From: an uncultured Dysosmobacter sp.
Lineage (GTDB): Bacteria > Bacillota > Clostridia > Oscillospirales > Oscillospiraceae
Direction: 5' to 3'
NCBI GenBank assembly: GCA_934565855.1
Contig: CAKTIO010000001.1
Span: 186,001 to 250,000, forward strand
Length of the DNA stretch: 64,000 nt
Shown here: positions 28,021 to 36,742 of the stretch, piece after piece
Layout of the letters: every line of letters starts with the position of its first letter
Position numbering within the stretch: position 1 is the stretch's first letter
Translations under genes and position numbers: made by a program
The notes under the pieces: generated by a model
Database searches by the model: none
Told to the model about the DNA's origin: nothing
Seen by the model: only the letters and a program-made list of their open reading frames with translations

Positions 28021-28356
28021 ATGAATGTTCAAATCTTCGGGTCCAGCAAATCCTTTGACTCCAAAAAAGCGGAGCGCTGGTTCAAGGAACGCCGGATCAA
28101 ATATCAGTATATCGACCTGCCCACAAAGGGATTATCCCCCCGGGAGTATCTCTCCGTCAAGAAAAAAGTGGGAATGGAGGCACTGATCAATTCCAAGAGC
28201 CGCGCATATGAAGCCCTCTATATGGCATACATCACTCCTCAGGCGCAGGAGGAAGCACTGCTGGAGCATCCAGAGCTGTTTCAGGCTCCAATCGTCCGCA
28301 ACGGAAAGGACGCCACGGTCGGTTATCACCCCGAGATCTGGGAAACATGGGAATAA
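28021..28356 (+). CDS. ArsC/Spx-family protein without the active-site cysteine
   Basis: 111 aa with the thioredoxin-like ArsC fold (MNVQIFGSSKSFDSKKAERW, then GLSPREYLSV, ending VGYHPEIWE). In arsenate reductases and Spx the N-terminal loop holds Cys (CXXC or C-x5-R). Here those positions are Ser and Asp, so a redox role is unlikely. It may be a regulator or an unrelated-function member. Ribosome site AAGGAG, 5-6 bases before ATG. Confidence 0.82.
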   Translation: MNVQIFGSSKSFDSKKAERWFKERRIKYQYIDLPTKGLSPREYLSVKKKVGMEALINSKSRAYEALYMAYITPQAQEEALLEHPELFQAPIVRNGKDATVGYHPEIWETWE

Positions 28357-28395
28357 GCAGCAGGGAGACGGTAATATACCGTCTCCCTGCTGCTT
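28355..28395. terminator. convergent hairpin
   Basis: AAGCAGCAGGGAGACGGTA and its complement, nearly perfect, overlapping the stop codons of both convergent genes. T-tract is weak. Confidence 0.7.
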
Positions 28396-29560
28396 ATGTA
28401 TAGGATTTCTCGATATGCACCACTGCGTAGTAATTACCGTCCAGCGCCCGGACCGCCTGTTTGACCTTTTTCTCCACCTCTTCATCGCTCAAACGGAATT
28501 GATACGGCACTGTCACATCAAAAATCACATTGGTATGCGTGGGCCCCGTCACCATGCGGAAATCGTGAATGCTCATCTGCTCATCAATGCACTGCACCAG
28601 GGCAGCCACCTTTTCCCGGGTCTCCTCCGTAATGCCATCGTCCGTAACAATGGGGTCCATATGGATCACCGCGTCACAGCCCAGAGTTTCCTTCAGCTCC
28701 CGCTCCACATTGTCGATCTCATCGTGCAGCTCCAGGATGTTTTCCGAGGCGGATACCTCCGCATGCAGAGAGATCATTCTGCGCCCCGGACCATAATCAT
28801 GCACGATCAGGTCGTGCAGTCCCAATATCCGCGGATGCGCGGCAACGATCTGCCGGAGCTGCTGAACGAACTCCTCCGAGGGCGGCTGTCCCAGCAGCGG
28901 GTCCAGCGTCTCCTTTCCCGCCTTGATCCCAGAGTAAAGAATGAACGCCGCCACCAAAATACCGCACCAGCCGTCGATCTGAAGGTGCGCAAAATGTCCC
29001 GCCAGCGTTGCCAGCAGCACTGCCGCCGTAGCGGCGCAGTCGGAAAAGCTGTCCATTGCCGTTGCCTGCATTGCCAAGGACTGAACCTTTTTTCCAACGG
29101 AGCGGTTGTAAGCAAACATGTAAAGCTTTACCGCAATGGAGACGCACAAAATCGCTACCACGATTCCCCGAAACTCCACCGGCTCCGGATGCAGGATCTT
29201 CTCCACCGAGGATCGTGCCAGCTCGAAGCCCATCAGAATGATCAGCATTGCCACAGCAAGACCGGAAAGGTACTCTACCCTTCCGTGTCCAAACGGATGC
29301 TCCTTATCCGCCTTCTGTCCACCCAAAAGGAAGCCCAGCATCGTCACCAGTGATGACCCCGCGTCAGACAGATTGTTAAAGGCGTCCGCCGTAATGGCAA
29401 TGGAGTGGGAGACCGTTCCGGCAAAAAACTTTCCGGCAAACAGCAGGATATTCAAAAAGATTCCCACCGCCCCGCACAAAATACCGTAGGCACTCCGCAC
29501 AGATGCCGCGTGAATGTTTTCTCTGTCTTTGATACACAAACGAATCAGCAGGGAAACCAT
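28394..29560 (-). CDS. cation diffusion facilitator transporter
   Basis: 388 aa. About six membrane helices with the zinc-binding HxxxD-type residues (ADAFNNLSDAGSS, then DSFSDCAAT in helix 5), plus a cytoplasmic C-terminal domain (from about 210) with His/Asp metal-sensing residues. Exports divalent cations in exchange for protons. Substrate (zinc, iron or manganese) cannot be told from sequence. Confidence 0.93.
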   Translation of the reverse strand: MVSLLIRLCIKDRENIHAASVRSAYGILCGAVGIFLNILLFAGKFFAGTVSHSIAITADAFNNLSDAGSSLVTMLGFLLGGQKADKEHPFGHGRVEYLSGLAVAMLIILMGFELARSSVEKILHPEPVEFRGIVVAILCVSIAVKLYMFAYNRSVGKKVQSLAMQATAMDSFSDCAATAAVLLATLAGHFAHLQIDGWCGILVAAFILYSGIKAGKETLDPLLGQPPSEEFVQQLRQIVAAHPRILGLHDLIVHDYGPGRRMISLHAEVSASENILELHDEIDNVERELKETLGCDAVIHMDPIVTDDGITEETREKVAALVQCIDEQMSIHDFRMVTGPTHTNVIFDVTVPYQFRLSDEEVEKKVKQAVRALDGNYYAVVHIEKSYT

Positions 29561-29592
29561 ATTTACCCCCTCATTTCACCAGCCGCATCCGG

Positions 29593-30210
29593 TCAGCCCT
29601 TGCCTCCCGGAATCACCAGCTTCATATGGCAGCACAGGTCATCCAGATCCCGGTCCGTTGCCGCCGGGATGCGCAGCTTTGCGCCGCAATCCTTACACAC
29701 CAGGTCTACCGCGCTGCGCCGGATCTCCATGCCGTAACGCACGGAGCCACAGGCGCAGGAAATCCCCTGCGGGCGCGCGGCAATTTCCTTCAGTTCCGAT
29801 AAGACCTCATACATGATCACATTGTCCGCAAATGCCTCCGGCGCTTCCTCACCGTCATGCTGCTTTTCCTTCTCCGCCAGCACCTGCAATTCCTTCAGGT
29901 TCTTTTCCGCGGTCCCCTCTTCTCCAACATAGCAGCAGAACTGCTTGGTCTTGGAGCAGGTCAATCCGATACCGGCGCCCTGCGTCAGCTGCTCCGGGCG
30001 GCAGACCGCCACATGCGTCTCCCCGCAGATGCCGCAGGGAACATAAAGGCGGTAGCGCTCTCCATCAAATTCCACGCGCAGCGCCGTTTCTCCGCATTCA
30101 CACTCCACCTCTGCATTGGAGGCTTCCAGTGCAAACACGCTCCGGCTTGCCAGAACCGGCTTGCCGCATTTAGGGCAGATATATCCAAAGGTCCTCATTT
30201 CCTCGCTCAT
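29593..30210 (-). CDS. CpXC-domain-like zinc protein
   Basis: 205 aa. Begins with a zinc ribbon (YICPKCGKPV), continues with further Cys pairs (VECECGE, PCGICGE, CACGS and CKDCGA) and ends in a helical part. The layout matches CpXC-type proteins of unknown function. ATG at 30210 follows GGAGAGGG. Not clearly linked to a neighbour. Confidence 0.7.
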   Translation of the reverse strand: MSEEMRTFGYICPKCGKPVLASRSVFALEASNAEVECECGETALRVEFDGERYRLYVPCGICGETHVAVCRPEQLTQGAGIGLTCSKTKQFCCYVGEEGTAEKNLKELQVLAEKEKQHDGEEAPEAFADNVIMYEVLSELKEIAARPQGISCACGSVRYGMEIRRSAVDLVCKDCGAKLRIPAATDRDLDDLCCHMKLVIPGGKG

Positions 30211-30394
30211 GATGCAGTCCCTCTCCATTTCTCATGTGTTCAGCGGCAGACCGCCGCGAAATAGTACGGAATTCAATATAGCACCAATTCCCCTCCTTGT
30301 ATAGGTCTTCCCGCAATGTTAGAAGCTGCTAACGTTGAATATTTCTCTATTTCTGTGGAAAACTGCAAGAAATCAACCACAAGAGGTGATCCTT

Positions 30395-31411
30395 TTGGCA
30401 ACCAAACGAATTGGGCGGCAAACGGTGGCATTCTCCTCCCCTCCTTCCGTTCTCGCCTTTGCAAACATCGGCGGAAAGTGGGAGGGGCAGGGTCCTCTGG
30501 CAGAGTCCTTTGACGAGATCTGTGAAGACCCCTTTCTGGGAGAATCCACCTGGGAAAAGGCGGAATCCGCCATGCAGAAGCGCGTACTGGACCGCGCCCT
30601 GCAAAAAGCAGGACTTTCCGCCACCCAGTTGGATTATATTCTCGCCGGAGATCTTTTAAACCAGTGCATCAGCTCTTCCTTCAGCCTGCGGGATTCCGGC
30701 ATTCCCTTTTACGGATTATACGGTGCCTGCTCCACAATGGGCGAGGGGCTTTCCCTGGCGGCTTCTCTGATCGACGGCGGCTTTGCCGCCACTGCCGCCG
30801 CCATGACCTCCTCTCATTTCTGCACGGCAGAGCGTCAATACCGGATGCCGGTCCCCTACGGAAACCAGCGCACCCCTACCGCACAATGGACCGCTACCGC
30901 CGCGGGCTGCACCATTCTCGGTGCCAGCGGAAATGGTCCCTATCTGACCCACGCTACCTGCGGCGTCATTGTGGACAAAGGCATTAAGGACGCCAACAAT
31001 ATGGGCGCCGCTATGGCGCCCGCCGCCTATTCGACCCTAACCGCTTTTTTCCGCGACACTGGCACCACACCCCGGGATTATGACCTGATCCTCACCGGAG
31101 ACCTGGGCGCATTGGGACACCGCATCGTGTTGGACCTTTTCCGCCGGGACGGTCTGGACCTCTCCGGAAATTATCAGGACTGCGGGATGCTGCTGTTTGA
31201 CCGGGAACGGCAGGATATGCACGCGGGTGCCTCCGGCTGCGGCTGCTCCGCGGCAGTTTTAAACGGATACCTGCTCTCTGGAATGCGGTCCGGAAGGTGG
31301 AAGCGTCTGCTGTTTGCTCCCACCGGTGCGCTGCTGTCCCCCACCTCCAGCTTTCAGGGCGAATCCATCCCCGCCATCTGCCATGCTGTCTGCTTCTCCG
31401 CAGAGCCTTAG
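30395..31411 (+). CDS. spoVAD: stage V sporulation protein AD
   Basis: 338 aa, thiolase-fold protein that binds dipicolinic acid and is needed for its uptake into spores. Family features: KRIGRQTVAF start, YGLYGACSTMGEGL, SSHFCTAERQ, GNQRTPTAQWTATAAGC. Start is TTG at 30395 behind AGAGGTGATC; the frame is open upstream but without a ribosome site. Normally spoVAC and spoVAE flank it; here it stands alone. Evidence of a spore-forming lineage. Confidence 0.92.
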   Translation: MATKRIGRQTVAFSSPPSVLAFANIGGKWEGQGPLAESFDEICEDPFLGESTWEKAESAMQKRVLDRALQKAGLSATQLDYILAGDLLNQCISSSFSLRDSGIPFYGLYGACSTMGEGLSLAASLIDGGFAATAAAMTSSHFCTAERQYRMPVPYGNQRTPTAQWTATAAGCTILGASGNGPYLTHATCGVIVDKGIKDANNMGAAMAPAAYSTLTAFFRDTGTTPRDYDLILTGDLGALGHRIVLDLFRRDGLDLSGNYQDCGMLLFDRERQDMHAGASGCGCSAAVLNGYLLSGMRSGRWKRLLFAPTGALLSPTSSFQGESIPAICHAVCFSAEP

Positions 31412-31502
31412 TTCCCGCTGTCCAAATGCCATAACCCAGTCCCGTCACCATCTCCTATGTTTGACAGACAGCACAAATTTTTCGTTCCCCATTCCGCCGC
31501 CG

Positions 31503-31532
31503 TTGACAGTGCTTCCCGCACTGCGGTATACT
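31503..31532 (+). promoter_or_regulatory. glnA promoter
   Basis: TTGACA (31503-31508), 18 bp, TATACT (31527-31532). Predicted start near 31539. Confidence 0.75.
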
Positions 31533-31540
31533 AATCAACA

Positions 31541-31587
31541 AGAGAGCAAGGGCGCTCCTCTACGAGGGGGTCTTTGTTCTCTTTTTT
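31541..31587 (+). promoter_or_regulatory. glnA leader attenuator, ANTAR-like hairpin
   Basis: A GC-rich terminator shape (31542-31581) followed by six U (31582-31587). Its 5' arm can instead fold as GAGC-AAGGGC-GCUC (31544-31557) with an outer AGA/UCU pair. The six-base loop has A at 1 and G at 4, the mark of ANTAR-bound hairpins. An ANTAR protein is encoded right after glnA. Only one such hairpin is seen downstream of the promoter; known targets have two. Confidence 0.5.
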
Positions 31588-31653
31588 CATACATTTCGTA
31601 AAAAACGACCAGCGAATCCGCAGATTCCCCATTGGAAAGGAGACTGTATATTC

Positions 31654-32985
31654 ATGAGCAGATATACCAAGGAAGACATCCTCCGCTTGGTTGAAGAGGA
31701 GGGCATCCAGTTTATCCGGATGCAGTTTACAGATATTTTCGGGCAGATGAAAAACGTATCCATCACCGCCTCCCAGATCCGAAAAGCGCTGGACAATCAG
31801 ATTATGCTGGATGGCAGCTCTATTGAGGGATTTGTCCGCATTGAAGAATCCGACCAGTACCTCTGGCCCGATCTGGACACCTTTGCCATTCTCCCCTGGC
31901 GTCCCCAATATGGAAAGGTAGCGCGCCTGATCTGTGATGTCTACAATCCGGACGGCACTCCTTTCATCGGCGACCCCCGCGGCGCATTGAAGCGGGTCCT
32001 GAAAAAAGCCGCTGACATGGGCTACACCTTCAACGCGGGTCCGGAATGCGAATTTTTCCTTTTCCAGACCGACGACAACGGCAAGCCCATTCCCGTCACC
32101 ACGGACGAGGCAGGCTATTTTGACCTGGGTCCCCTGGACCACGGCGAGGGTGTCCGCCGCGAAATTTGTCTGGCACTGGAAGATCTGGGCTTTGAGATTG
32201 AAGCCTCCCATCACGAGGTCGCGGCGGGACAGCACGAGATCGACTTCAAATACGAGGAAGCTCTGAAAGCCGCAGACAACATCATGACCTTTAAGCTGGC
32301 GGTAAAAACGCTGGCGCAGCAGAACGGACTGCACGCCACCTTTATGCCAAAGCCTGTCTACGGCACTGCCGGATCCGGAATGCACGTCAACATGTCCCTG
32401 TTCAAGGACGGGAAAAACGTCTTTTTTGAGGAGGGCGGTGAAAAACAGCTTTCCTCCGTTGCCTACCACTTCATTGCCGGACTGCTGGAGCATGTTCCCG
32501 GTTTTGTCGCGGTCACAAACCCGCTGGTCAACTCTTATAAGCGGTTCGTTCCAGGCTATGAAGCTCCCTGCTACATCGCGTGGTCTGCCGGAAACCGCTC
32601 CGCCCTGATCCGCATTCCCACCCCCCGGGGCAACCGCACCCGCGTAGAGCTTCGCTGTCCCGATCCTGCCTGCAATCCTTACCTGACTCTTGCCGTATGC
32701 CTTGCCGCCGGTCTGGACGGCATGGAGCGGCAGCTTATCCCGCCCGCGGAGACCACGGAGAACATCTTCCAGATGGAGGAAGCCGTCCGCAGAAGCCGCG
32801 GCATCCAGAAGCTGCCCTCCACACTGGAGGAGGCGCTTGCCGCTATGGAAGCCGATCCCTTGATCACCGGGACCCTGGGCAAGCACATCACCGCACAGTA
32901 CATTGCCGGCAAAAAGCGGGAATGGGACGAGTATCGGATGCAGATCACTCCCTGGGAGCTGGAAAATTATCTGGTCACCTATTAA
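31654..32985 (+). CDS. glnA: glutamine synthetase type I
   Basis: 443 aa, ATP-dependent ammonia assimilation to glutamine. Family motifs: [47 protein letters not shown], and [13 protein letters not shown]. The adenylylation Tyr region of GSI-beta is absent, so this is the GSI-alpha type regulated by feedback. AAAGGAG before ATG. Followed after 42 bp by an ANTAR regulator. Confidence 0.97.
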   Translation: MSRYTKEDILRLVEEEGIQFIRMQFTDIFGQMKNVSITASQIRKALDNQIMLDGSSIEGFVRIEESDQYLWPDLDTFAILPWRPQYGKVARLICDVYNPDGTPFIGDPRGALKRVLKKAADMGYTFNAGPECEFFLFQTDDNGKPIPVTTDEAGYFDLGPLDHGEGVRREICLALEDLGFEIEASHHEVAAGQHEIDFKYEEALKAADNIMTFKLAVKTLAQQNGLHATFMPKPVYGTAGSGMHVNMSLFKDGKNVFFEEGGEKQLSSVAYHFIAGLLEHVPGFVAVTNPLVNSYKRFVPGYEAPCYIAWSAGNRSALIRIPTPRGNRTRVELRCPDPACNPYLTLAVCLAAGLDGMERQLIPPAETTENIFQMEEAVRRSRGIQKLPSTLEEALAAMEADPLITGTLGKHITAQYIAGKKREWDEYRMQITPWELENYLVTY

Positions 32986-33027
32986 GAGCCAACCGGCAGG
33001 CAGTTTTATTTGGAAGGAGGGAATGTC

Positions 33028-33567
33028 ATGGATCGGCTTCTGGTTGCCTTTGCCAATGAGGAAGCACAGCGCCGGATCGCCCGTCTGCTGGAATCCAACG
33101 GCTATTCCCTCGCTGGAAGCTTTTTCAGCGGTGCGGAGGTGATCCGCACCGTACATAAGCTGGGTTCTGCCTGCGTGATCTGCGGCTTTAAGCTGCGGGA
33201 CATGACCGCCAACGACCTTGCCGCCGCACTCCAAACATCCGCCGCGCTTCTTGTAATTTCCTCTCCGGTATACCTGAACCTGTGCAGCGGAGAAAACCTG
33301 TTCAAGCTGCCCTCTCCCCTGTCCAAGGGGGACTTCTTTTCCTCCGTCCGCATGCTTCAGCAGTTGGAATCCCAAACCCTGCACCCTCCTATTTCCCGCC
33401 GCAAAGAAACAGAACAGCGGGCAATCGCCCGGGCAAAGGAGCTTCTTATGGAGATAAACAGGATGTCCGAAAACGAAGCGCACCGCTTTTTGCAAAAGCA
33501 CAGCATGGACGCCGGACTCCGAATGTCCGAAACTGCCCAGCTGATTATCGACACCTACTCCCACTGA
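33028..33567 (+). CDS. ANTAR-domain antiterminator next to glnA
   Basis: 179 aa. N-terminal receiver-like domain (1-115) in which the usual phosphorylated Asp after the hydrophobic strand is missing (ACVICGFKLRD), so probably not a classic phospho-receiver. C-terminal ANTAR three-helix domain (about 128-178) with RAKELLMEINRMSENEAHRF. ANTAR proteins bind tandem RNA hairpins and block terminators. Same arrangement as the glnA-nitR/glnR pair known from solventogenic Clostridium. Start at 33028 follows GGAGGG. Confidence 0.92.
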   Translation: MDRLLVAFANEEAQRRIARLLESNGYSLAGSFFSGAEVIRTVHKLGSACVICGFKLRDMTANDLAAALQTSAALLVISSPVYLNLCSGENLFKLPSPLSKGDFFSSVRMLQQLESQTLHPPISRRKETEQRAIARAKELLMEINRMSENEAHRFLQKHSMDAGLRMSETAQLIIDTYSH

Positions 33568-33577
33568 ATACCTTTCC

Positions 33578-33617
33578 AAAGCAGGGCGTCCGCCATTTGC
33601 AGACGCCCTGCTTTTCT
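33578..33617 (+). terminator. glnA operon terminator
   Basis: AAGCAGGGCGTC and GACGCCCTGC arms, then TTTTCT. Confidence 0.9.
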
Positions 33618-33619
33618 GT

Positions 33620-34222
33620 TTACAGGCATACGCTGCAAGCACACTGCGGCATTTCTCCTCCTCTCTGCACTCTGTTCTGCATTCCATCCGCCCTTTCTAT
33701 TCAAACCGACTGCTTTTTCTGTATTTTTCCCGTCCCATTCAAAAATTCGACTGCAATTTATTTTTTATGTAAATCAATCTATTTTCCTCACGCTGTGGAT
33801 AACTGTCAAATTTTTTATGTTCATCATTTGAGAACTCCATTTTATCACTGTTTTTCAGTCATTCTTTGCAACACTCTATTGTGGATAACTCTGTTGAAAC
33901 TGTGAATAACTATTTGTAGTAGCATTTTCATCTAAAAATTATGTTAATACAAGCCAAAATTTCCATTTCCATGATTTCACCGTGTTCTTTTCCATACTAC
34001 CCAATTCATCATTCATAATACTTATGGATATTATCATTTTTTCTATAGGGCATTCTCATCCAATCTCCCCGTATATTTTGCAGGATTTCCTGCAAAATAC
34101 TTTTTGTAATCGTCCTTCCGCCGCCCTGCCAATTCCATTTTATTTTTCTGTTGACTATTACTTCCTTTTATGCTAAAGTATACGTTGTTCTGGGACTTGG
34201 TCTCTTTTTTACAGGTGAATAT
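33620..34222. other. AT-rich gene-free stretch with DnaA boxes
   Basis: About 600 bp without a gene, strongly AT-rich. TGTGGATAA, the reverse of the DnaA box TTATCCACA, occurs perfectly at 33794-33802 and 33880-33888, with TGTGAATAA at 33901-33909. All three point the same way. Candidate replication origin part or DnaA-titrating site; dnaA itself is not in the window. Confidence 0.5.
34151..34179 (+). promoter_or_regulatory. tRNA-Thr promoter
   Basis: TTGACT (34151-34156), 17 bp, TAAAGT (34174-34179), upstream of the tRNA half and the full tRNA-Thr. Confidence 0.65.
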
Positions 34223-34260
34223 GCTAATGTAGCTCAGTCGGTAGAGCAGCTGATTCGTAA
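34223..34260 (+). pseudogene. orphan 5' half of tRNA-Thr(CGT)
   Basis: Matches the acceptor 5' strand, D arm and 5' anticodon arm of tRNA-Thr up to TTCGTAA, then diverges. No T arm follows; instead GAATCAG makes a false hairpin with the anticodon stem. The break is in the same TTCGTAA where the element's direct repeats begin, so this is likely a scar of an earlier integration. Confidence 0.7.
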
Positions 34261-34292
34261 GAATCAGACCTACCGCCCCTACAAGTCCATAA

Positions 34293-34367
<75 letters not shown>

Positions 34368-34384
<17 letters not shown>

Positions 34385-34405
34385 TTGCGATTTTCGCTTC
34401 TTTTT
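34368..34405. terminator. hairpin after tRNA-Thr
   Basis: AAAAAGAAGCGAAAATC-TTGC- complement with T-run; terminates tRNA-Thr. The same hairpin with another loop is at 54056-54093. Confidence 0.85.
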
Positions 34406-34610
34406 GTAACTTTTTGAAGAATTTTCTGACCCACATAAATTGCCGTTTTGACCCACATCAGCGGCAGTTTTCTTCTGTGGTTTTCAAAAACCATTTTCCC
34501 GCAAACCCGGTCTGACCCACACCGTGACCCACACAGCGAAAGGTTCGGAACGGCATAAAGAGTGCCGCACGGAATTTTGTGTTCCGTGCGGCATTTTTTC
34601 GTCTCCTTTA

Positions 34611-34783
34611 TTATCGAACCTGTGCCATGAAATCCCCCATCTTTTCGGCGGCTTTTTGCTGCATCTGCCGTGTGGCATGGGTGTAAGTGCGGAGGGTGAA
34701 GCCCGCATCGTAGTGTCCCAGCATGGAGGACACCGTCTTTACATCCACGCCATTCTGGAGCGCCAGTGTTGCGAAGGTGTGCC
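34611..34783 (-). pseudogene. tyrosine integrase, C-terminal piece (element A)
   Basis: Encodes the last 57 residues of a phage-type integrase, from HTFATLALQNGVDV to MAQVR-stop. It has the second-box Arg region lost but keeps LGHYDAGFTLRTYTH, with the catalytic Tyr. Ends abruptly at 34783, where unrelated DNA begins. The matching N-terminal piece is at 37582-38016; the middle is gone. Lies 243 bp from the att repeat, as in element B. Confidence 0.85.
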
Positions 34784-35042
34784 ACTACGGTATAATTACG
34801 ACAAACCGAAAAAGCCCCGTATATCAAGGGTTTTCGGTTATCTGGCAAGGTTTTTCATCCTTTTCCAAACCGAAAAATCGAGCCGCGAAGTAGTTATATC
34901 GTAGGGGGTGTTATAGTAACGACAAAAATAAAATACCGTTTGGGCAGGCTGTCAGCCCGTCCAAGAAATCAGGACATTTCCTCTGCAAAGAAGAAATGTC
35001 CTTTTTTTGTACCCAAAATCAGATGCCGACAGGAGGAACACA
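34784..35042. other. non-coding junction segment
   Basis: About 260 bp without a gene. CTACGGTATAA at 34784 is mirrored by TTATATCGTAG near 34893-34903, a one-mismatch inverted repeat about 120 bp across that may mark an insertion end. A hairpin GGACATTTC/GAAATGTCC with seven T follows at 34972-35008. Confidence 0.45.
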
Positions 35043-35939
35043 ATGCCTGAAAAAACAGCGCAGAAAGAACCGGGCAAAAAGCCGAAGCCGCAGCAGGAAG
35101 TAGTCGTTCAGATTCCGCTCTCTGAGCTGCATCCGTTCCCGGATCATCCCTTTCAGGTGCGGGAGGATGCGTCCATGCAGGAAACCGCCGAGAGCGTCAA
35201 AGAGTACGGTGTCCTCGTCCCCGCGCTGGCACGGCCACGGGAGGACGGCGGCTATGAGCTGATCGCAGGACACCGCCGCAAACACGCCTGCGAGCTGGCG
35301 GGACTGACCACTATGCCCGTCATTGTCCGCAACATCGACCGGGACGCTGCCACCATCCTCATGGTGGACAGCAACCTCCAGCGCGAGAACATTCTTCCCT
35401 CCGAACGCGCCAAAGCCTACAAGATGAAGATGGAGGCCATCAAGCGGCAGGGCGCGCGGACGGATCTGACTTCGCCGAAAATTTCGGCGAAGTTCCGCAG
35501 CGATGATGAAGTCGGGCAGGAAGCCGGTGTGAGCGGCGACACCATCCGCAACTACATCGCCCTGACACAGTTAGTCCCAGAGCTTCAGCAGATGGTGGAT
35601 GAGAAGAAAATCGCCCTCAGTCCCGCTTATCAGCTTGCGGCGCTGACTCCCATGGAACAGGGCTTGCTTCTGGAAACCATCGACAGCGAGCAGGCCACAC
35701 CCTCGCTCTCGCAGGCGCAGCGGATGAAAAAGCTCAGTCAAAGCGGCGAACTGAACGAGGACACCATGCTCTCGATTATGATGGAGCAGAAGAAACCGGA
35801 GAAAAACGACATCACCCTCTCCGGTGAAAAGCTCCGCAAATACTTCCCGCGCTCCTATACCCCGTTCCAGATTGAAAACACCATCTTCAAATTACTGGAC
35901 GCATGGCAGAAAAAGCGCCAGCGCGATCAGAGCCGATGA
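35043..35939 (+). CDS. ParB-like N-terminal nuclease-domain protein
   Basis: 298 aa. ParB/Sulfiredoxin-type domain (about 20-115) with the LHPFPDHPF start and the GHRRKHA motif that in ParB binds CTP, then helix-turn-helix (VSGDTIRNYIALT). No ParA partner nearby. Such stand-alone ParB genes are common on integrative elements of Firmicutes. Start at 35043 follows AGGAGG. Whether it partitions or regulates is unknown. Confidence 0.85.
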   Translation: MPEKTAQKEPGKKPKPQQEVVVQIPLSELHPFPDHPFQVREDASMQETAESVKEYGVLVPALARPREDGGYELIAGHRRKHACELAGLTTMPVIVRNIDRDAATILMVDSNLQRENILPSERAKAYKMKMEAIKRQGARTDLTSPKISAKFRSDDEVGQEAGVSGDTIRNYIALTQLVPELQQMVDEKKIALSPAYQLAALTPMEQGLLLETIDSEQATPSLSQAQRMKKLSQSGELNEDTMLSIMMEQKKPEKNDITLSGEKLRKYFPRSYTPFQIENTIFKLLDAWQKKRQRDQSR

Positions 35940-35990
35940 GCGGACAAGCAGTTTGTTTGTCCGCTATTTTCATGCCCAAAGGAGGAAGTC

Positions 35991-36605
35991 ATGTATATCA
36001 ACACGTTCAAATACACCCCCAAGGATGTAAGCTGCCAGCTTTGCACCGAGTATGTGAAAAAGCTGGGCTGTACCGCTCTGCGCTGCCCGTGGCTGGCCGA
36101 GCGCATCGAGGCCGGTGTGGTCGGCTACCGGGAAGCGGTCTTAGAGACGTTTCCCCACGAACGCCGCCTGTTCCAGCGCCTGAACCTGCTTATCAAGCAC
36201 TATCCCGGAAGCCTTTGGAGCAACGAGCAGCATGAACGCAGGATGCAGTACCAGCGCGCGGTGCAGGGCTACCGCCGCCGCAGAGATACCAACGCCTACT
36301 ATGCGGCTATGTACCTGCTGACCTCCAACGACGATATTTACCGACGCACGGCAAACTGCTTCTGCAAGCACGGGATCGAGTTCGGCTATGCGGTGCTGAA
36401 AAATACCTCGCCGCACAACTACGCGCTGTTCATGGCGGCGCGTGACCTCTGCGACAAGACGGAGGCCGTCACGATGGCGGATTTGGCGGAACCGGAGGTC
36501 ATTGACCCGGAGGCGCTGCGCCTGATCGTCAACGCCACCCTGATCGCCCGGTATGGGCTTGCCGCTTTTCAGATCAAGGCGCGGGGTGCCGAGTATGAAC
36601 GCTGA
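35991..36605 (+). CDS. element-associated protein of unknown function
   Basis: 204 aa. Four cysteines in CQLCTEYVKKLGCTALRC near the N-terminus suggest a metal site; the rest is helical and rich in Arg/Tyr. Found next to ParB-like genes on integrative elements. AAAGGAGG before ATG. Its end overlaps the next small gene by 11 bp. Confidence 0.7.
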   Translation: MYINTFKYTPKDVSCQLCTEYVKKLGCTALRCPWLAERIEAGVVGYREAVLETFPHERRLFQRLNLLIKHYPGSLWSNEQHERRMQYQRAVQGYRRRRDTNAYYAAMYLLTSNDDIYRRTANCFCKHGIEFGYAVLKNTSPHNYALFMAARDLCDKTEAVTMADLAEPEVIDPEALRLIVNATLIARYGLAAFQIKARGAEYER

Positions 36606-36742
36606 TGATTTTGTCGGCGGTCACAGCATCCTTGCGCTGGAGCGCTTTATGGACGAAACCCGCCACATGATTATTTTTGATATCCTGTCGTGGAAATCCC
36701 CTGTGGGAGAAAAGGGCGAACGGCTGCGGCTGTTCCTCTCCG
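36595..36742 (+). pseudogene. truncated small gene fused to recombinase remnant
   Basis: Starts MNADDFVGGHSILALERFMD and reads about 49 codons. At about 36743 the sequence changes into the middle of a serine recombinase in another frame. The original 3' end is lost. Function unknown. Confidence 0.5.

Noticed and set aside
31531..33687. 718-codon open frame on the minus strand across glnA and the ANTAR gene
   Set aside because: Antisense shadow of glnA, whose motifs are complete on the plus strand.
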